DNA from: Oncomelania hupensis
Taxonomy: Eukaryota; Mollusca; Gastropoda; Littorinimorpha; Pomatiopsidae
NCBI GenBank assembly: GCA_036898135.1
Contig: CM072526.1
Coordinates: 1,333,034-1,397,033 of the forward strand
Reading direction: 5' to 3'
DNA length: 64,000 nucleotides
Part shown: positions 1-12,600 of the stretch, piece after piece
How positions within the stretch are numbered: position 1 is the stretch's first letter
Layout of the letters: every line of letters begins with the position of its first letter
The notes under the pieces: generated by a model
Databases searched by the model: none
What the model was told of the DNA's origin: nothing
Seen by the model: the letters and a program-made list of their open reading frames with translations, nothing else
Translations under genes and position numbers: made by a program

Positions 1-1010
1 CACTTTTGCTACAATACACCAAAAGACGGGACAGTAAAGGTACAGGCTATTTACAACTATGTACATAAATTACAAAAAAAGACAAAAATATACTATTTAC
101 AACTATGTACACAAATGACAAAAAAGACAGAAAATAGAATAGCAAAAACCTATTCACAGCTATTTATATGCCCGGTTAGGCCCGGGAAGAAAAACAGTGT
201 AAATATTTACAGCCGTGTATACACTTACGGATCAGACAAAGACAAAAGATGAGAGAATGGCAGCGGGATGCAAATCAATCTGAATAATGCAGTTTGAAGA
301 GGTGGGTTTTGAGGGCCTTTTCGAATGCTTGTGTTGATTGTATGTTGCGGATATGGGAGGGAAGGGAATTCCACTGCTTAGGTGCGGAGTAGGCGAATGC
401 ACGTTGGCCGTATGTCTTAGTGCGGGTGACGGGAACCTTGAGTGTACGAGTTTCAGCAGAAGATCTTAAAGTACGTGAAGGGGAGTAGACAGACAGCAGG
501 TCAGCAAGGTAGGAGGGACAAGAATCAGTGAAGAAGTTGTGACAGAGAACAGAGAGTTTGTACTCTATGCGTGCTTGCACAGGAAGCCAGTGAAGGGAAT
601 GTAGTAGAGGTGTGATGTGATCGCGTTTCTTAGCTCGGAATACTAGTCTAGCTGCTGAGTTCTGAACCTTTTGTAGCTTGTCAATGATGTGTTTTGGGGA
701 GCCAGCGAGGAGAGAGTTGCAGTAGTCAAGACGAGAAAGGACGAGAGCGCAGACTAGGGTTTTGGTGGCAGTGAGCGTAAGATAGTGGCGAAAGGAGCTG
801 ATTTGGCGTATGGCCGTGTATGCAGAGCGACAGACGTTGGAGATGTGGTTGTTGAGGGACAGGTCATCGGAGAGAATGTAGCCGAGATTTCTTGCTGAGG
901 ATGAGAACTGAATGTTTGTTGTCCCTACTGTAAGCGATGTTGGGAGAGGCGGGAGTGAGGAGGAGGTTTTGTGCTTGTGAATGTTAGCTTCTAAATGTTA
1001 GTCTTTACCA
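1..1010 (-). mobile_element. L2/CR1-like LINE, 5'-truncated, 3' end near window edge
   Basis: Reverse-strand reading from about 985 to 275 gives the C-terminal end of a LINE reverse transcriptase: [15 protein letters not shown], then LHSLHWLPVQARIEYKLSVL and APKQWNSLPSHIR. The 3' untranslated part, 1-274, contains a roughly 60-bp near-duplication (CTATTTACAACTATGTACA). The truncation point is about 1010, just inside the PHF20 intron. Confidence 0.85.
275..985 (-). pseudogene. LINE reverse transcriptase C-terminal fragment
   Basis: Open from the truncation to a stop at 275. It lacks the endonuclease and the catalytic RT motifs, so it is not functional. Confidence 0.82.
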
Positions 1011-1036
1011 ACAAAAAAAAATAACCAAACACTGAC

Positions 1037-1121
1037 CAGTGATCTGTGCTTCCAGAGCATCGAGCTGAGAAGACAGGTCATCATGAACACTCATGACGTA
1101 GCCAAGCACCGACAGTTTGCA
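1037..1121 (-). CDS. PHF20: PHF20 exon 17, C-terminal helix (last one visible)
   Basis: Encodes [20 protein letters not shown] then DALEAQITG, resembling the C-terminal helix of vertebrate PHF20 (LLTHVESLQDEVTHRMDSIE). Acceptor GCAGAG, donor GTCAGT, phase 1, so at least one more coding exon follows outside the window. A truncated LINE fills the intron from about 1010 to the window edge. Confidence 0.78.
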
Positions 1122-3891
1122 CTCTGCGAATGGATCTGTGTGTACTGTCGCCACCTCACTCTCCCTGTCCTGTCATACAACATTTGCAAAATAGGAGTCA
1201 CCATTATCATCATCATGAAAGCGTCCATTATCAAAATCATCATCATCCTGGATGTATGAACGAATGATTTATCAGGGGTCCCAATACAAATTAAGAAAAA
1301 TCCCTGAAAAAATCCAATCACCGAATTTGTGCACGTTGAGTGTTACATTGACAGCCTGGCCAAAAGGTGTCGGTGATGGTCTGTCTATCAGTACGATCAG
1401 CCAGTTTACAAAATGTTTACTGGCTTGTTAAAATGCTAACATATGGATCCAGAGAAGTCACATTCTGATTCCGAAGGCACACTGACACAGTAAAAACACC
1501 TACACATCCTGGCTGATGTGACAGTCTGTTACAGAGCTCTTCAAGCTCAAAATGTCTCCCTAACACTTGTCTTTTGTCAGGGATGCTGCATGGTCAAGCC
1601 GGGCTTTCTTATTGACAAAATCCATCATGCTGCAGTATTTCCTTTTGCTTGCAGCAGCAGCTGGGGCAGGAGCTTTCAGTGTGTCTGCAATAGTTGCAGT
1701 GGCTTCTTTCTGGGAGGCAAGATAGGCATTGTAAGTCCTCCAAGAGCTCATCATGTTCCTGCAGAGATCCTTGTCCACTGGGCTGGTACTGATGTCCACC
1801 CTCCTGAAATATGCAACAGCTGTTTTGTTGCATGACTGCATTAAGTATTTCACAGTCTGTATGCTGCTGTATGTCTCCACCTTCAGACTTGCACACTTCT
1901 CATCAATGATGTCTCCCATTGCACTGAATGCTGCCTCAACTTGTGGGCCATGAAAGCAGCTGCAAAGAGCAAGAGCCACTTTTGTCAAGCATGGGTACCT
2001 GCCAGTCTTCCGCACACTGAGCCACCAAACATCCAAGTTCATATCTTCATCCGCAGTTCCAAGCTTCTTGTCAACATTGTAGGCTCTGACCTCTCTGCTG
2101 TACATCTGCCTTTCCCCTTCTGTCAAAAGTACAGACATAAGATCCCCAAGCTGTTCCATCTTTTTCAGAACTGGTGAGTGGCCCCTGCAGATGGGGTCCA
2201 TGGCCTGCGCACTCTTGAGGAAAAGATTCTGCAAAGGCATTTTCTTTAGCAGGTAAGCTGCACATGCCAGGTATGCATTCTGGGTCTGTTCCAGGAATGT
2301 TTTCACTGTGGTCGACTTTGGATGTGTAGACACAAACTCTCTAGCTCTTCCCAGGAAGAAATCTGTCTTTGGCTGCAGATGCTTTGCTAGGTCAAGATCA
2401 CAGATCTTCTTGACTGATAAGTCGTTGAATTAAAAAAAAGAATAATGGGCTATGCCAAAAGTGTAATCTCGGGTATATACAGGCCAAAAATCGTAAGAAA
2501 TTACGCCAAAAGAGTAAGGTAAACACCTCTATCCAGTGGTTCCCATAGGTCTCAAAACTGGCAGTCAACATTGATGCACTAATAAAAATTATGAGGGTCA
2601 TTTCAAAATTTTTAGGGGTCAAATTAAAAATTGATCCGACAGCCTTTCTTGGCTGTAAAAGGTACAGACTACTTGCTTGGGCAAGACTTAGGTTGGACTC
2701 ATCAGTTTGAGACAGTCTGAAAGCGAGTCTTCGTAAGCCACATGTATAACGCCATGTTTGCGCAAAATAATGGCAAGGGAAACAACTCTACTAAACTATG
2801 TCAGCGGAAGAACAAAATCGTCGTCTGCTGTGCACACCAATTCAATAGTGATACTGATCATTGCTGTAACTGTAAGCACACGAAAAAAACAGTTCCAGAT
2901 CCATTTATTTTCGCAGTCTTTGTCAATATCTTTCACTCTGCTAGAGTTCTTCTCCACAATGTCTGCACGCGACATGTTGGAACTGTGAGCAAAATGGCGG
3001 AAACCCATGAGGAGGCGCGCGCATCGGCAACTTCCTACCGCGTTTCACCAACTTTCGTCGTCTGCTATGAGACTTTGGCTACCTTATTTTAATTTTCCTC
3101 TCCATATTTTAATTTTCCTCTCAGATTTTTTTTCGCGGATCGCAGGTAATTTTCGCGGAAATGAAATTCAGTTTTTCGCGGAAATCCGCGAAACCGCGGG
3201 TAATTGGGACCCCTGATTTATAAAGCGCATAAAAATATCCACGTCATCCTCCACCCGGACCCCTACCACCCTCAGCCCCACCCCTCATTCCCTATCACGT
3301 GATCAATATTAAATACACTGCACCATGATTTAAATTGTTACCCCAGCACTGCGATCATGCTTTTTGTGTGGAAATGTGTGTGTGCTTAATAAATGTTAAT
3401 GCATTCATTCATCATCCCGAACATAGTTTGGCAATCTTGTTCAAGGGCCAAACCAGTAAACAAACTGTCCCAAGCAGTTGTGTGTTCAAAATATCCAGAT
3501 TTCGAATGCCGACAACAGATGATAAAACGCTGACATCAGGTATACCTGGAAGCTATCCTATCCTATCCTAACCGTAACTCGGAGTTCATAAGGGCACCAC
3601 AGATGATCGTTGAACCAGCGTACTCCATCTTTCCCTGTCCTCAGCAACCCTCAGTGTCAAACCAGTCCATTCTCGAATGTTGTCCTCCCACCTCTTTTTT
3701 GGTCTCCCTCTTCTTCTACCTCCTTGCACTGTGCATTGCAGGATGGTCTTTGCAAGACCTGATGATCTGGTGACGTGGCCATACCATCAGAGTTTCCGTT
3801 TTTTCACCACTGTGAGCAGGTCATCGTGTTGTCCAATGGCTTGTGTGATGGTCTGTCGGACTTTGTCATTGGAACACAGCTATATAAGAAC

Positions 3892-3945
<54 letters not shown>

Positions 3946-6505
3946 GAAATAAATACATAATACCTGATCTCTGGGTGAATCCAACAGACTGCCACCGCCG
4001 ACATTTTCCACTTTGGCCTTGGCCCCTTCCCCTCCGTCCTTGACCTGTTCACCTTGTATGGCATTTGACCCGCCGGCTGCAACCTGACTAGGTTTTGAAG
4101 CAGCGGGGGGATCGTTTTGGTTGACTTCTGTCGCATCTTTATCTATTTCTTTTTTGCTGCTGCTGCTATTACTACTACTGCTGCTGTCTGTCTTGACCTC
4201 ACCCGTGCTAAGTTGTGGCGGATCCATTTTAGCGTCAGGCAGGCCATCAATGCTGCCAACCCTCCCTACAGGAGCCACAGTCTGCTTTTCTTCTTCCTGA
4301 TGCTGCTGCGAAGAAAACGATGATGATTTCTCCTGTTGGCGATGAGCCGAGGCTGAATCACAAACACTTTCTCTGGTACTCTCAACCGACATACTACTGC
4401 TAGCTTCTTCTTTGGTGTTAGTGTTTGCTGCGCCAACGTTTGAAGCACTGGTTTCTGTCCCAGCCTCGCTACACACAGTGCTATTGTCTGCAGCAGAGCC
4501 AGCCTCCACTTTCAGTGCTAAGCTGCCGGGCACTGCGGTATCTGAAGAGGGAGGCTGTGGTGGGTCTACGGCGTCCATTGTGGAGACTGCCACAGAACGA
4601 AGCTCTCGCTCCGGCTGGGGCGTCCACAACCTCAATTCCGAGTGCTCCTTCTCCCTGAAAACGTAAACCGTGGGAAACAATCATTCAAATAAAGCTTTTT
4701 AGGCCAACATCATGTCGCGAGACAAGCGCCTATGTTACATGTGGCTGTGGCAACCTGCATTTCGTCACAGACAATGTGTCATAGACAATGACGCAATTAT
4801 TGTTTTTAGAATGATGTAGTGTTCAACACTTTTTTTTACATTTTTGTAAATAGTTGTCATGACTTATAGTGATTTTGTTATCATAGATAATTTGTGTACC
4901 ATCTATTCCATTGGCTGTATGTGAAGGCGATACGTTAGGAAAATCATTTTAGCAACCATCTTTGAGGGCAAACAACGTTTGGTCATGCCCAGCTATTGTT
5001 TTGGATAAAACGGCCATAGATTTGGTTCAAAAAGCTCATATCAATCTTACAGCATGGTTCATAAACACAACTAAACAATCCTGAACTGGGAAAGGATTTT
5101 CTTTTCGTTTTCTTTTCCTCTTCTTAACCGCGTAAAGCATCTATTACTATTACTATTATTATTATTATTATCATTATTATTATCATTACTAATATTAATA
5201 TTAGTATTAATATTGTGATTATAAAAATATTATTATTGTTATAATCATAGCTATTATTAGTAGCAGTAGTCTATTACTGTCATCGTCATCATCCCCATCA
5301 TCATTAAATCTGTAAACTTTACCCAGTGAGTGAGATCTCCTCCCGCAAGCCATGCATGACCCTCTGCAGGGCGATGAGCTCGGAGGCCAGGTCATGCGTG
5401 TGGAGGATGTCCTTCTCTCTCTCCTCGCTGTCCTGGCTGCTGGGCAGGAAGCCAAACGTCGGCAGCTTGCCTTTCCGGAACCACTCCAAATCATACATGT
5501 ACCGCACGTTCTCCCGGATACCTGCAAACGCCAGACATGATGGTGATGAACCCCACTTGCCCGAGATATGATGAAAATTGTGCCCGTTCACTAACAGCAG
5601 GCCTTCGCGGTGTTTATTTTTGAAGGGCGCCTTGCGCCAGTGGTGCTCATAATAAATGAGAATGGCCCATAGTGTGTCTATCTGCACAGCGTTTCAAATA
5701 TTCCTATCTGCTCCAGTGAACACAGCATGTTCTTTACTGCTGTATCGTGTGCTACACCTGACAAAAGAGCAGCTCTCATGCATCATGCATTTAATTTGAT
5801 CTGATTTCTTATTTACAGGGTGCAGTGAACCTTTAGCGGTCATATCGGGACCACACTCACACCAAACGTGTCTATCTCTTACAAGGTCAGAAGCACCTAT
5901 AGGATCCACCAAAAACACACATACAAATTCATGATACTATGACTACCCTACCACATCCTAAGGTAAATAAAGCTAGTTTATGCTGAGGGCATCAGCCATT
6001 CCGCTTAATTTGTCACCCCAGATTTATAAAAAAAACGTAAAAAATAATTGCCAATAGTCATAAGACTCAAAATACATACATAAAACAAGGCCAAATCAGC
6101 AAATAACACCCGAGAAACCCAAAGATCATCCCGGTGTGTACAATTTCACTACCTAGCCACCACATACAGGCCGGTCAACCAGAATATCATACAAATGTTG
6201 AGAAAAACAGTGAAAAGGGATTTGATGAAAAAAATGCAGGTGAAAGACATACTGAAATAGTGAATGTTGTAGACAAAAGAAAAGCCAAGGCAGAAATATA
6301 AAGGGTGATAGCAAAGAGGACATTTACAGCACTAAACTTCCAGAAAGTGGAGAAACTGTTTATACTAAAAGATCCCCCAGTAGCCCCGCAGGGGGTGCAT
6401 CATGCATGATAGACAATTTTTAAATATGTCAAATATATCGCTATGCAATTTCACTTGGCTTATCAAAATGTGTGTTTCTGCTGGACCATTTGGGGATAAA
6501 TTGTG

Positions 6506-6562
<57 letters not shown>

Positions 6563-6615
6563 TCTTCATATTATTATTCTTATAGATATTACTATTATTA
6601 TTATTCTTTTTATTA

Positions 6616-6652
<37 letters not shown>

Positions 6653-9600
6653 CATCATGACTACTACTTACTAATACTTACTAATACTTACTACTACAAG
6701 CAACTACAACTACTCTTCCTATTACTACTATTATTACTACTACAAACACCATTACTCCTACTGCTACACCTACATTGGTTGTTGCAGTGACTCACCAGGC
6801 GGATTCTTGCATATGTAACAGATGTAGGTACTAAGGAAAGTGTCTGAGTTGAGATCTTCGTCGGTATAGCCCAGGCACGCGGTGTGTTGCCAGCACTGAC
6901 AGCAGTCACACTGCACAAAACACTAAACAGTATAAATAAATATCTACACAAGCCAAAGATGGTGATAGAGGTGCTGTAGTTCCTAAAGTATTTTTCGTGT
7001 TCACATTTCATAGCTGTAATGTTCCATTGGTGGTAAACAAAGTGCGAAGGCCTGAAAACATTTTGAACAGACAGGCTGACCAGCCTGCAATGACAGGCTA
7101 AACTGAAACTATTTATTACATTAATGGACGTCTCGGGCAGCTTGAGTCAGATCCTGCATTGGCCAGCGCCTTGAGCAGCTCTCAAGTTGGAAAAGCGCTA
7201 TACAACGATGAAAAAATACATAAAATAAAAGATAAATTAAGTCCGACATTACAACTCCTATCTGCCTTCAGATAAAGAGAGCATAGGCCGAGGTCTTTTC
7301 TCTGGGTATGCACGCATGCCATCGTAGAGCCATTAAAGATCCTGACGCTCATGTCCAAGACGTGTGAGCGTCAGCTACATAACTACACCCAGTAAGCACT
7401 AGGTCCCTTCTCCCCCGTTGCCCCGATTGAGCTCAGTGGTCAGGGCGTCAGACCATGCGTCAAAGGCAGCAAGCGGGCGCCAAGGATGACTCGAGTTAGA
7501 AACTGTATTGGCCAGCGCCTTGAGCGGCTCTTGAACTGGAAAACCACACTATAAAATAACTATTATACAATAAGGCCTTTGCATGGCGTTTCCACCTCTG
7601 CTGTCTCATGCACTGCATCCAAACCCAGGAAGAACACAACAAAACAAATGGCGCAAAAATCCAACAGCCCTTCGGCCATCGCTATACCTGTATCATGGTA
7701 CCCATCTCCTCCCTGAAGCCACACAGGCAGTTGACCACTTCGTCCGGCTCTTCCTCCCCCTCCGGTATGATGGGCTCTGCTACCCCTGGGTCTGCCGTCA
7801 TCGCACCCCCACCCACGCCAACGCTGCTCGGGGACTCTTCTGTGATAAACACATTTCTACTCTGTATCACGCTCCCACAATCACAATCTGTATTGGCCCA
7901 ACAAGCAGCCAGGGAAACTTGCACACACGGTGCACACAACAATCATTGACAATAAACGCTCGCACAACACAGTCAGTACATTCATTTAAAAGCAGACCTG
8001 CTTACCTCTAAATTTTTTTGTCAGTGCTCCAGGCACTTCAAAACCAGATTTTGGAAATCATGACCAGATTTCGACTTTCGGTATTTATATAAACTGTCGT
8101 TATTTTACGTGAACCAAAATAATGATAATAAATAAATAAAAATATAGAACTGTGTAAACTTATTGTCATTATTCATCTTAATTTGCTCTTAGCTAAATTT
8201 TCATATATTATTACACACGTAAAATAAATCAAGAAACGGTACACTGTTCAATAAATTTATTGTTTAAAAATTAGGGTCCGGTGCTTAATTGAAAAACAAT
8301 GCAAAATTGTTAGGCCACCACATCAACATAATATGTGATAATGATCTACTTGTATTTAAAAAAAAAAAAACCATGCATGTATGCACTTTTCAGTTGCTGC
8401 AGTTCTTTTTTTGTGAAAGAGCTTTCAGGTCTGAACATACCTACCATCAGTGAGTCAACAGCATCTTTGCCCATACTGGACCTACTGTCAGTGGACGTTT
8501 TATGTACGCAACTAAACACCCTCTCACAAGCAGCACTGTTGTGTGGGATGGTGCAGAGTCCCAGCATGAACTGGCACAGTTGCAAAAGCTAAGGGTGTTT
8601 TTGCTGACCTGCACCCAAAATTCGTCCACCTGCATAGCTGGGCCCACCAATCCCTTGACATCAGTTGACTGATACTCGGAGAATTGCTCCTGATTTGTTC
8701 AGATGTATTTGGTGGAAAGAGTGCAGGGAATCGCTTCACAAAAAAACGTAGATCTTGGGAAGATGCAGTCAACTGAACTGAAGGACATATGATTCTGCAG
8801 TGCTGGAGCAAAGGGTCAGTGAGGGGCAGTTTCAGGAGAAGATAGCTGCAAGTTTCCTCAAAGTATGCACGCACTGAAGCATAGAACTTTGCAATACGTT
8901 CAGATTTTAGGTTGTAGTCTTTGGGACTGTCAAGCATTTTCCTTGCCTGATCACCAACCAGCAGGTCTTCATCAGCTACCAAACAAGGCCAATTTTTTTA
9001 ATAAGAAACCAGAAATGTCTGTTTTCGTTTCACTCAAACACGCTTGGATGAACTCGCCACCTCAACATCTGAATCATCATCTGTTGTTTCATGAATTCTT
9101 TTCTCCATGACAATTAAATATTTGCAGAGTATACACTTGAAAAACACATGCTATCCAATGAGTTATAGTTTTTTGGCACAATTTGTTTAGCTTCCGCTTC
9201 CGGTTAAGTGTACTTTTTACCAAAATTTGTAAAAAAATATAAAAATAAAATTTTTTGGTCGATTTTCGTATTTTTTAAAAAGAGATTGTAACAGCGTACT
9301 CGAGGTCAAAATATCGGGACAATACGGCGAAATACGGACGGGTAAGCAGGTCTGTAAAAGCCAGAAGCGTCTGGAACCACACCAGTCTTCCATTCAACAA
9401 GTCATCTCAAACTTAAAAACAAAACTGCACGTTTAATATTACGCCATCCCTACACGCTCTCAACCCCATCCCAACCTGTTCCTAAGCCATGCAGGTGCAG
9501 CTTGCGGCCAAAGTTCAAAGAGTATTTGATATTTTTGACATGCATGAGACCTCTCATGCCGCCCATCAGATCAAATAACCCAATGTTGTTGCAAACTATG

Positions 9601-12600
9601 GGTTAAATAAACTTCTACTGTATGTTTTTGCAAAGCCTAAAATGACCCTGACCTTTAAGATCAATGCAAAAACGGAACATAATTATATAAAAGATCAATC
9701 TATCATCTCTACATACAACAAGTTTGGACTTATATCTCTCATAGTTTACCTACACAAACTGACTCTGGACAGCTTTAGTGATCTTGACCTTGGAGTGAGG
9801 CTGACCAAATTTGTATAATATGTGTGTCTCATTGATATCTACCATGCATCAAAGAATCATAAGCTCAATATTAATAACCTAGGAAAAAAAGTGAAGTTTC
9901 GTGAAAATTTGTCATTTTTTCACTAATACTTGTTGATTGATGTACACCTTGATCTTGAAGTGAAGTCATTCATTCACTGATCATTTATGAGGCCTCATGG
10001 GTATACACCATCTTACCAAGTTTGTTTGTGATAGTTAAAGAGGTTCTGAGTACTTAGCCATGTTAAAATGTTTGCACAGACAGACTGATGGACATTTTTT
10101 TCAATTTCACTTTTGGACTATTAGGACTCACCTCGCACAGGTTTACAAAAATCTGAAAACAACATTTTTTTTTGGGGGGGGGGTGAGTACAAAAAAGATT
10201 AAAGTTCCATTACCATCAAAAGACATCTTCATGACTACTTCGGGACTGCCCACAGAGATTTCAGAAATATGGCGTCTGCGTTTGGTGCTCTTGGAGGACA
10301 CCGACATGTCCGAATCAGTAGAACCTGTGGAACCCACTACTCCATGAAATCATCATCATCATCATCATCAATCATCAATCATCATCAATCATCATCATCA
10401 TCATCACGATCCACCTGTTGTTAAAGTTTTCTGAAGCAGCGACGGCTATCTGGAAGATATCTCTCGCACACTCATGATGCTGACTGGTACATTATATGAG
10501 AAGCCTTCTGACAGTGGTGATGGGCTGTAGTCATCGATATAGAAGGAAGTGGTGGAAAGAACGCCGATTTCTACGGGATGAAGAGGATTTAGAGAAGAAA
10601 TGAATCGGGATTGGTACTGATATATTGAACAAAGAATACAAATCTGACAAAATCATTTTATTTTGGGAATTATCACATTAGTATTTTGGGTAAATGGTAT
10701 TTGCTTTGTCGATTAATTGATCAAATAAAGGCCCGTCTTTCCTTTCATCTAAACATCTTGAAGCCACAGTGATTTCCGTTCATTTAAAATCAATGGCGTA
10801 CATGATCCATTGCAAGGGTTTTCCCACTGGTCAATTGCCTAACACTAAATAAAAACCGGTTAGCTGTGAGGGCTAACAGAAGTCTCTCCCAGAATATTCC
10901 AGTCAGCCGTACGGATGTACAGAAGGTATCTCTCAGATAGCAGTCGCTGCTTCAGAAAACATCTATATTGGGTGCATCATCATCACCACATCTGCGTGCA
11001 CCATCATCATGATTAACACTATTATCATCATCATCGATTGAACCTGTGCGACTGGCGGCACCATGAGAATATAGTCATTATTGCCACTATCATCATTGTC
11101 ATCATGAACATTGTCATCATCATTGTTATCATCATTATCATCATCATTATGGCCTATATTTTCAGCACAATCCCTAGCTGCAGTGGAAGCCTCATACTTA
11201 TTGCATTTTGCATCGATATTCTCATCATCAGCAGACCTAGTGCCAGGGCTAGATTGGTGTGTTACAGATCATTGAATTCCGGGGACAGTATCTTTTTAAT
11301 CTACGTAAAGCTGTATTGAGGAGCTCAGTCATTTGGTAATGCTGCTGTCATGCCCTGGAAGTCTGTTCCAAAAGAACTGCAGCACTCCAAAGCCATTCTG
11401 GCATTCAGCAGACAAACTAAAACGTACTTGTTTCGTTAGCAGTAGTAAGCTGTGTACACTGGACCAGCCAGTCTTCAATGGAACGTTTCCATCATTTTTA
11501 TCTTCTGTCCTCCCGTGCGCCCCGAGCATATTCTCAAAGCACGGGGCAATTTTATTAGCGTGATTCAAGTAAAAATTATCATCATCATTATTGGGGAGTG
11601 TCCGAGCTGTGTAACTGCTTGTTCAGAACCTAGACAACTTGTTGATGTTTTGCTTTTAAGAGGGTACCGCAAGGCTCCTACCGCATACTTACACGTGCTG
11701 AGCGTCTTCTTTCTCTTTCTGGCAGGAGTAGGGTTGGCGGGTGGGAAGTCCATGACGGTGTGGTAATGTTTGATGTGGTCCAGCAGCAACTGCTGCTTGC
11801 GGAAGCCTTTGCCGCACTCCGTGCACTTGAAAGGGTTGTGGTCCTCCTCCACCACAAACGCTTTCGGGGGCACCACTGGCGGCAACAAGGGCATGGGTGA
11901 CGGCAACACTGAAAGGCAAATGAGATAAACATGATCTAAAAGTTCTTTATTTCAACGTTCTTGCACAGAGCGCTTTTCCAGCTACACAGCAGCTCAAGGC
12001 AGTGGCTGATACAGGATGTAGCTCCAGCCGCTCGCCCCTTCCCCCTCTCCTCTCAAGGTGGACGCCCACTTGCAGCCTTTGGGCGCATAGTCTGACGCTC
12101 TGAGCACCATCTGGGCGACCGGGAATGGGGGAGAAGTGACCTAGTGTTTGCTGGGGGTAGTGGCGTAGCCGGCGCTCACCCGTCCAGGACATGAGCGTCA
12201 GGATCTTTAAAGTATGTGCGATTGAATGCGTCTGTGCGCAGAATAGATCTGGGCTTTATGCTCTCACTCAAAGGAGTAGGGGTACAGTGCTTCAGTGTTG
12301 TTGTTTTTTGGGGGGGTTCCCTTCAGGCCACCCAAGGGCTTCGACCCACTGCCTGCAAACGTTATCGTTTAACAATCAGTACTTCAACTACTCTGCCATT
12401 GCTTACACCACTTAACCAACTACACTCCCCAACTTAGACGGAGTAGCCTTTCCGCTGCTGGGGGGCTGCCCTGGAATGTTACTGGAATATAGAGACCCCC
12501 CTCTTCTCCTTCCCACCACCCCATCCCAAAACAACCCTCACCCAAATCGGCGTGTCAAAGCCTGTCGAGGATCACGCCTACTACACGCAGCCTATTCTTG

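Noticed and set aside
3880..3963. Poly-Ile/Asn/Leu open frames through microsatellites (also 6402-6790, 23890-24072, 52760-52850)
   Set aside because: They are readings of (AAT)n or (TTA)n tracts.
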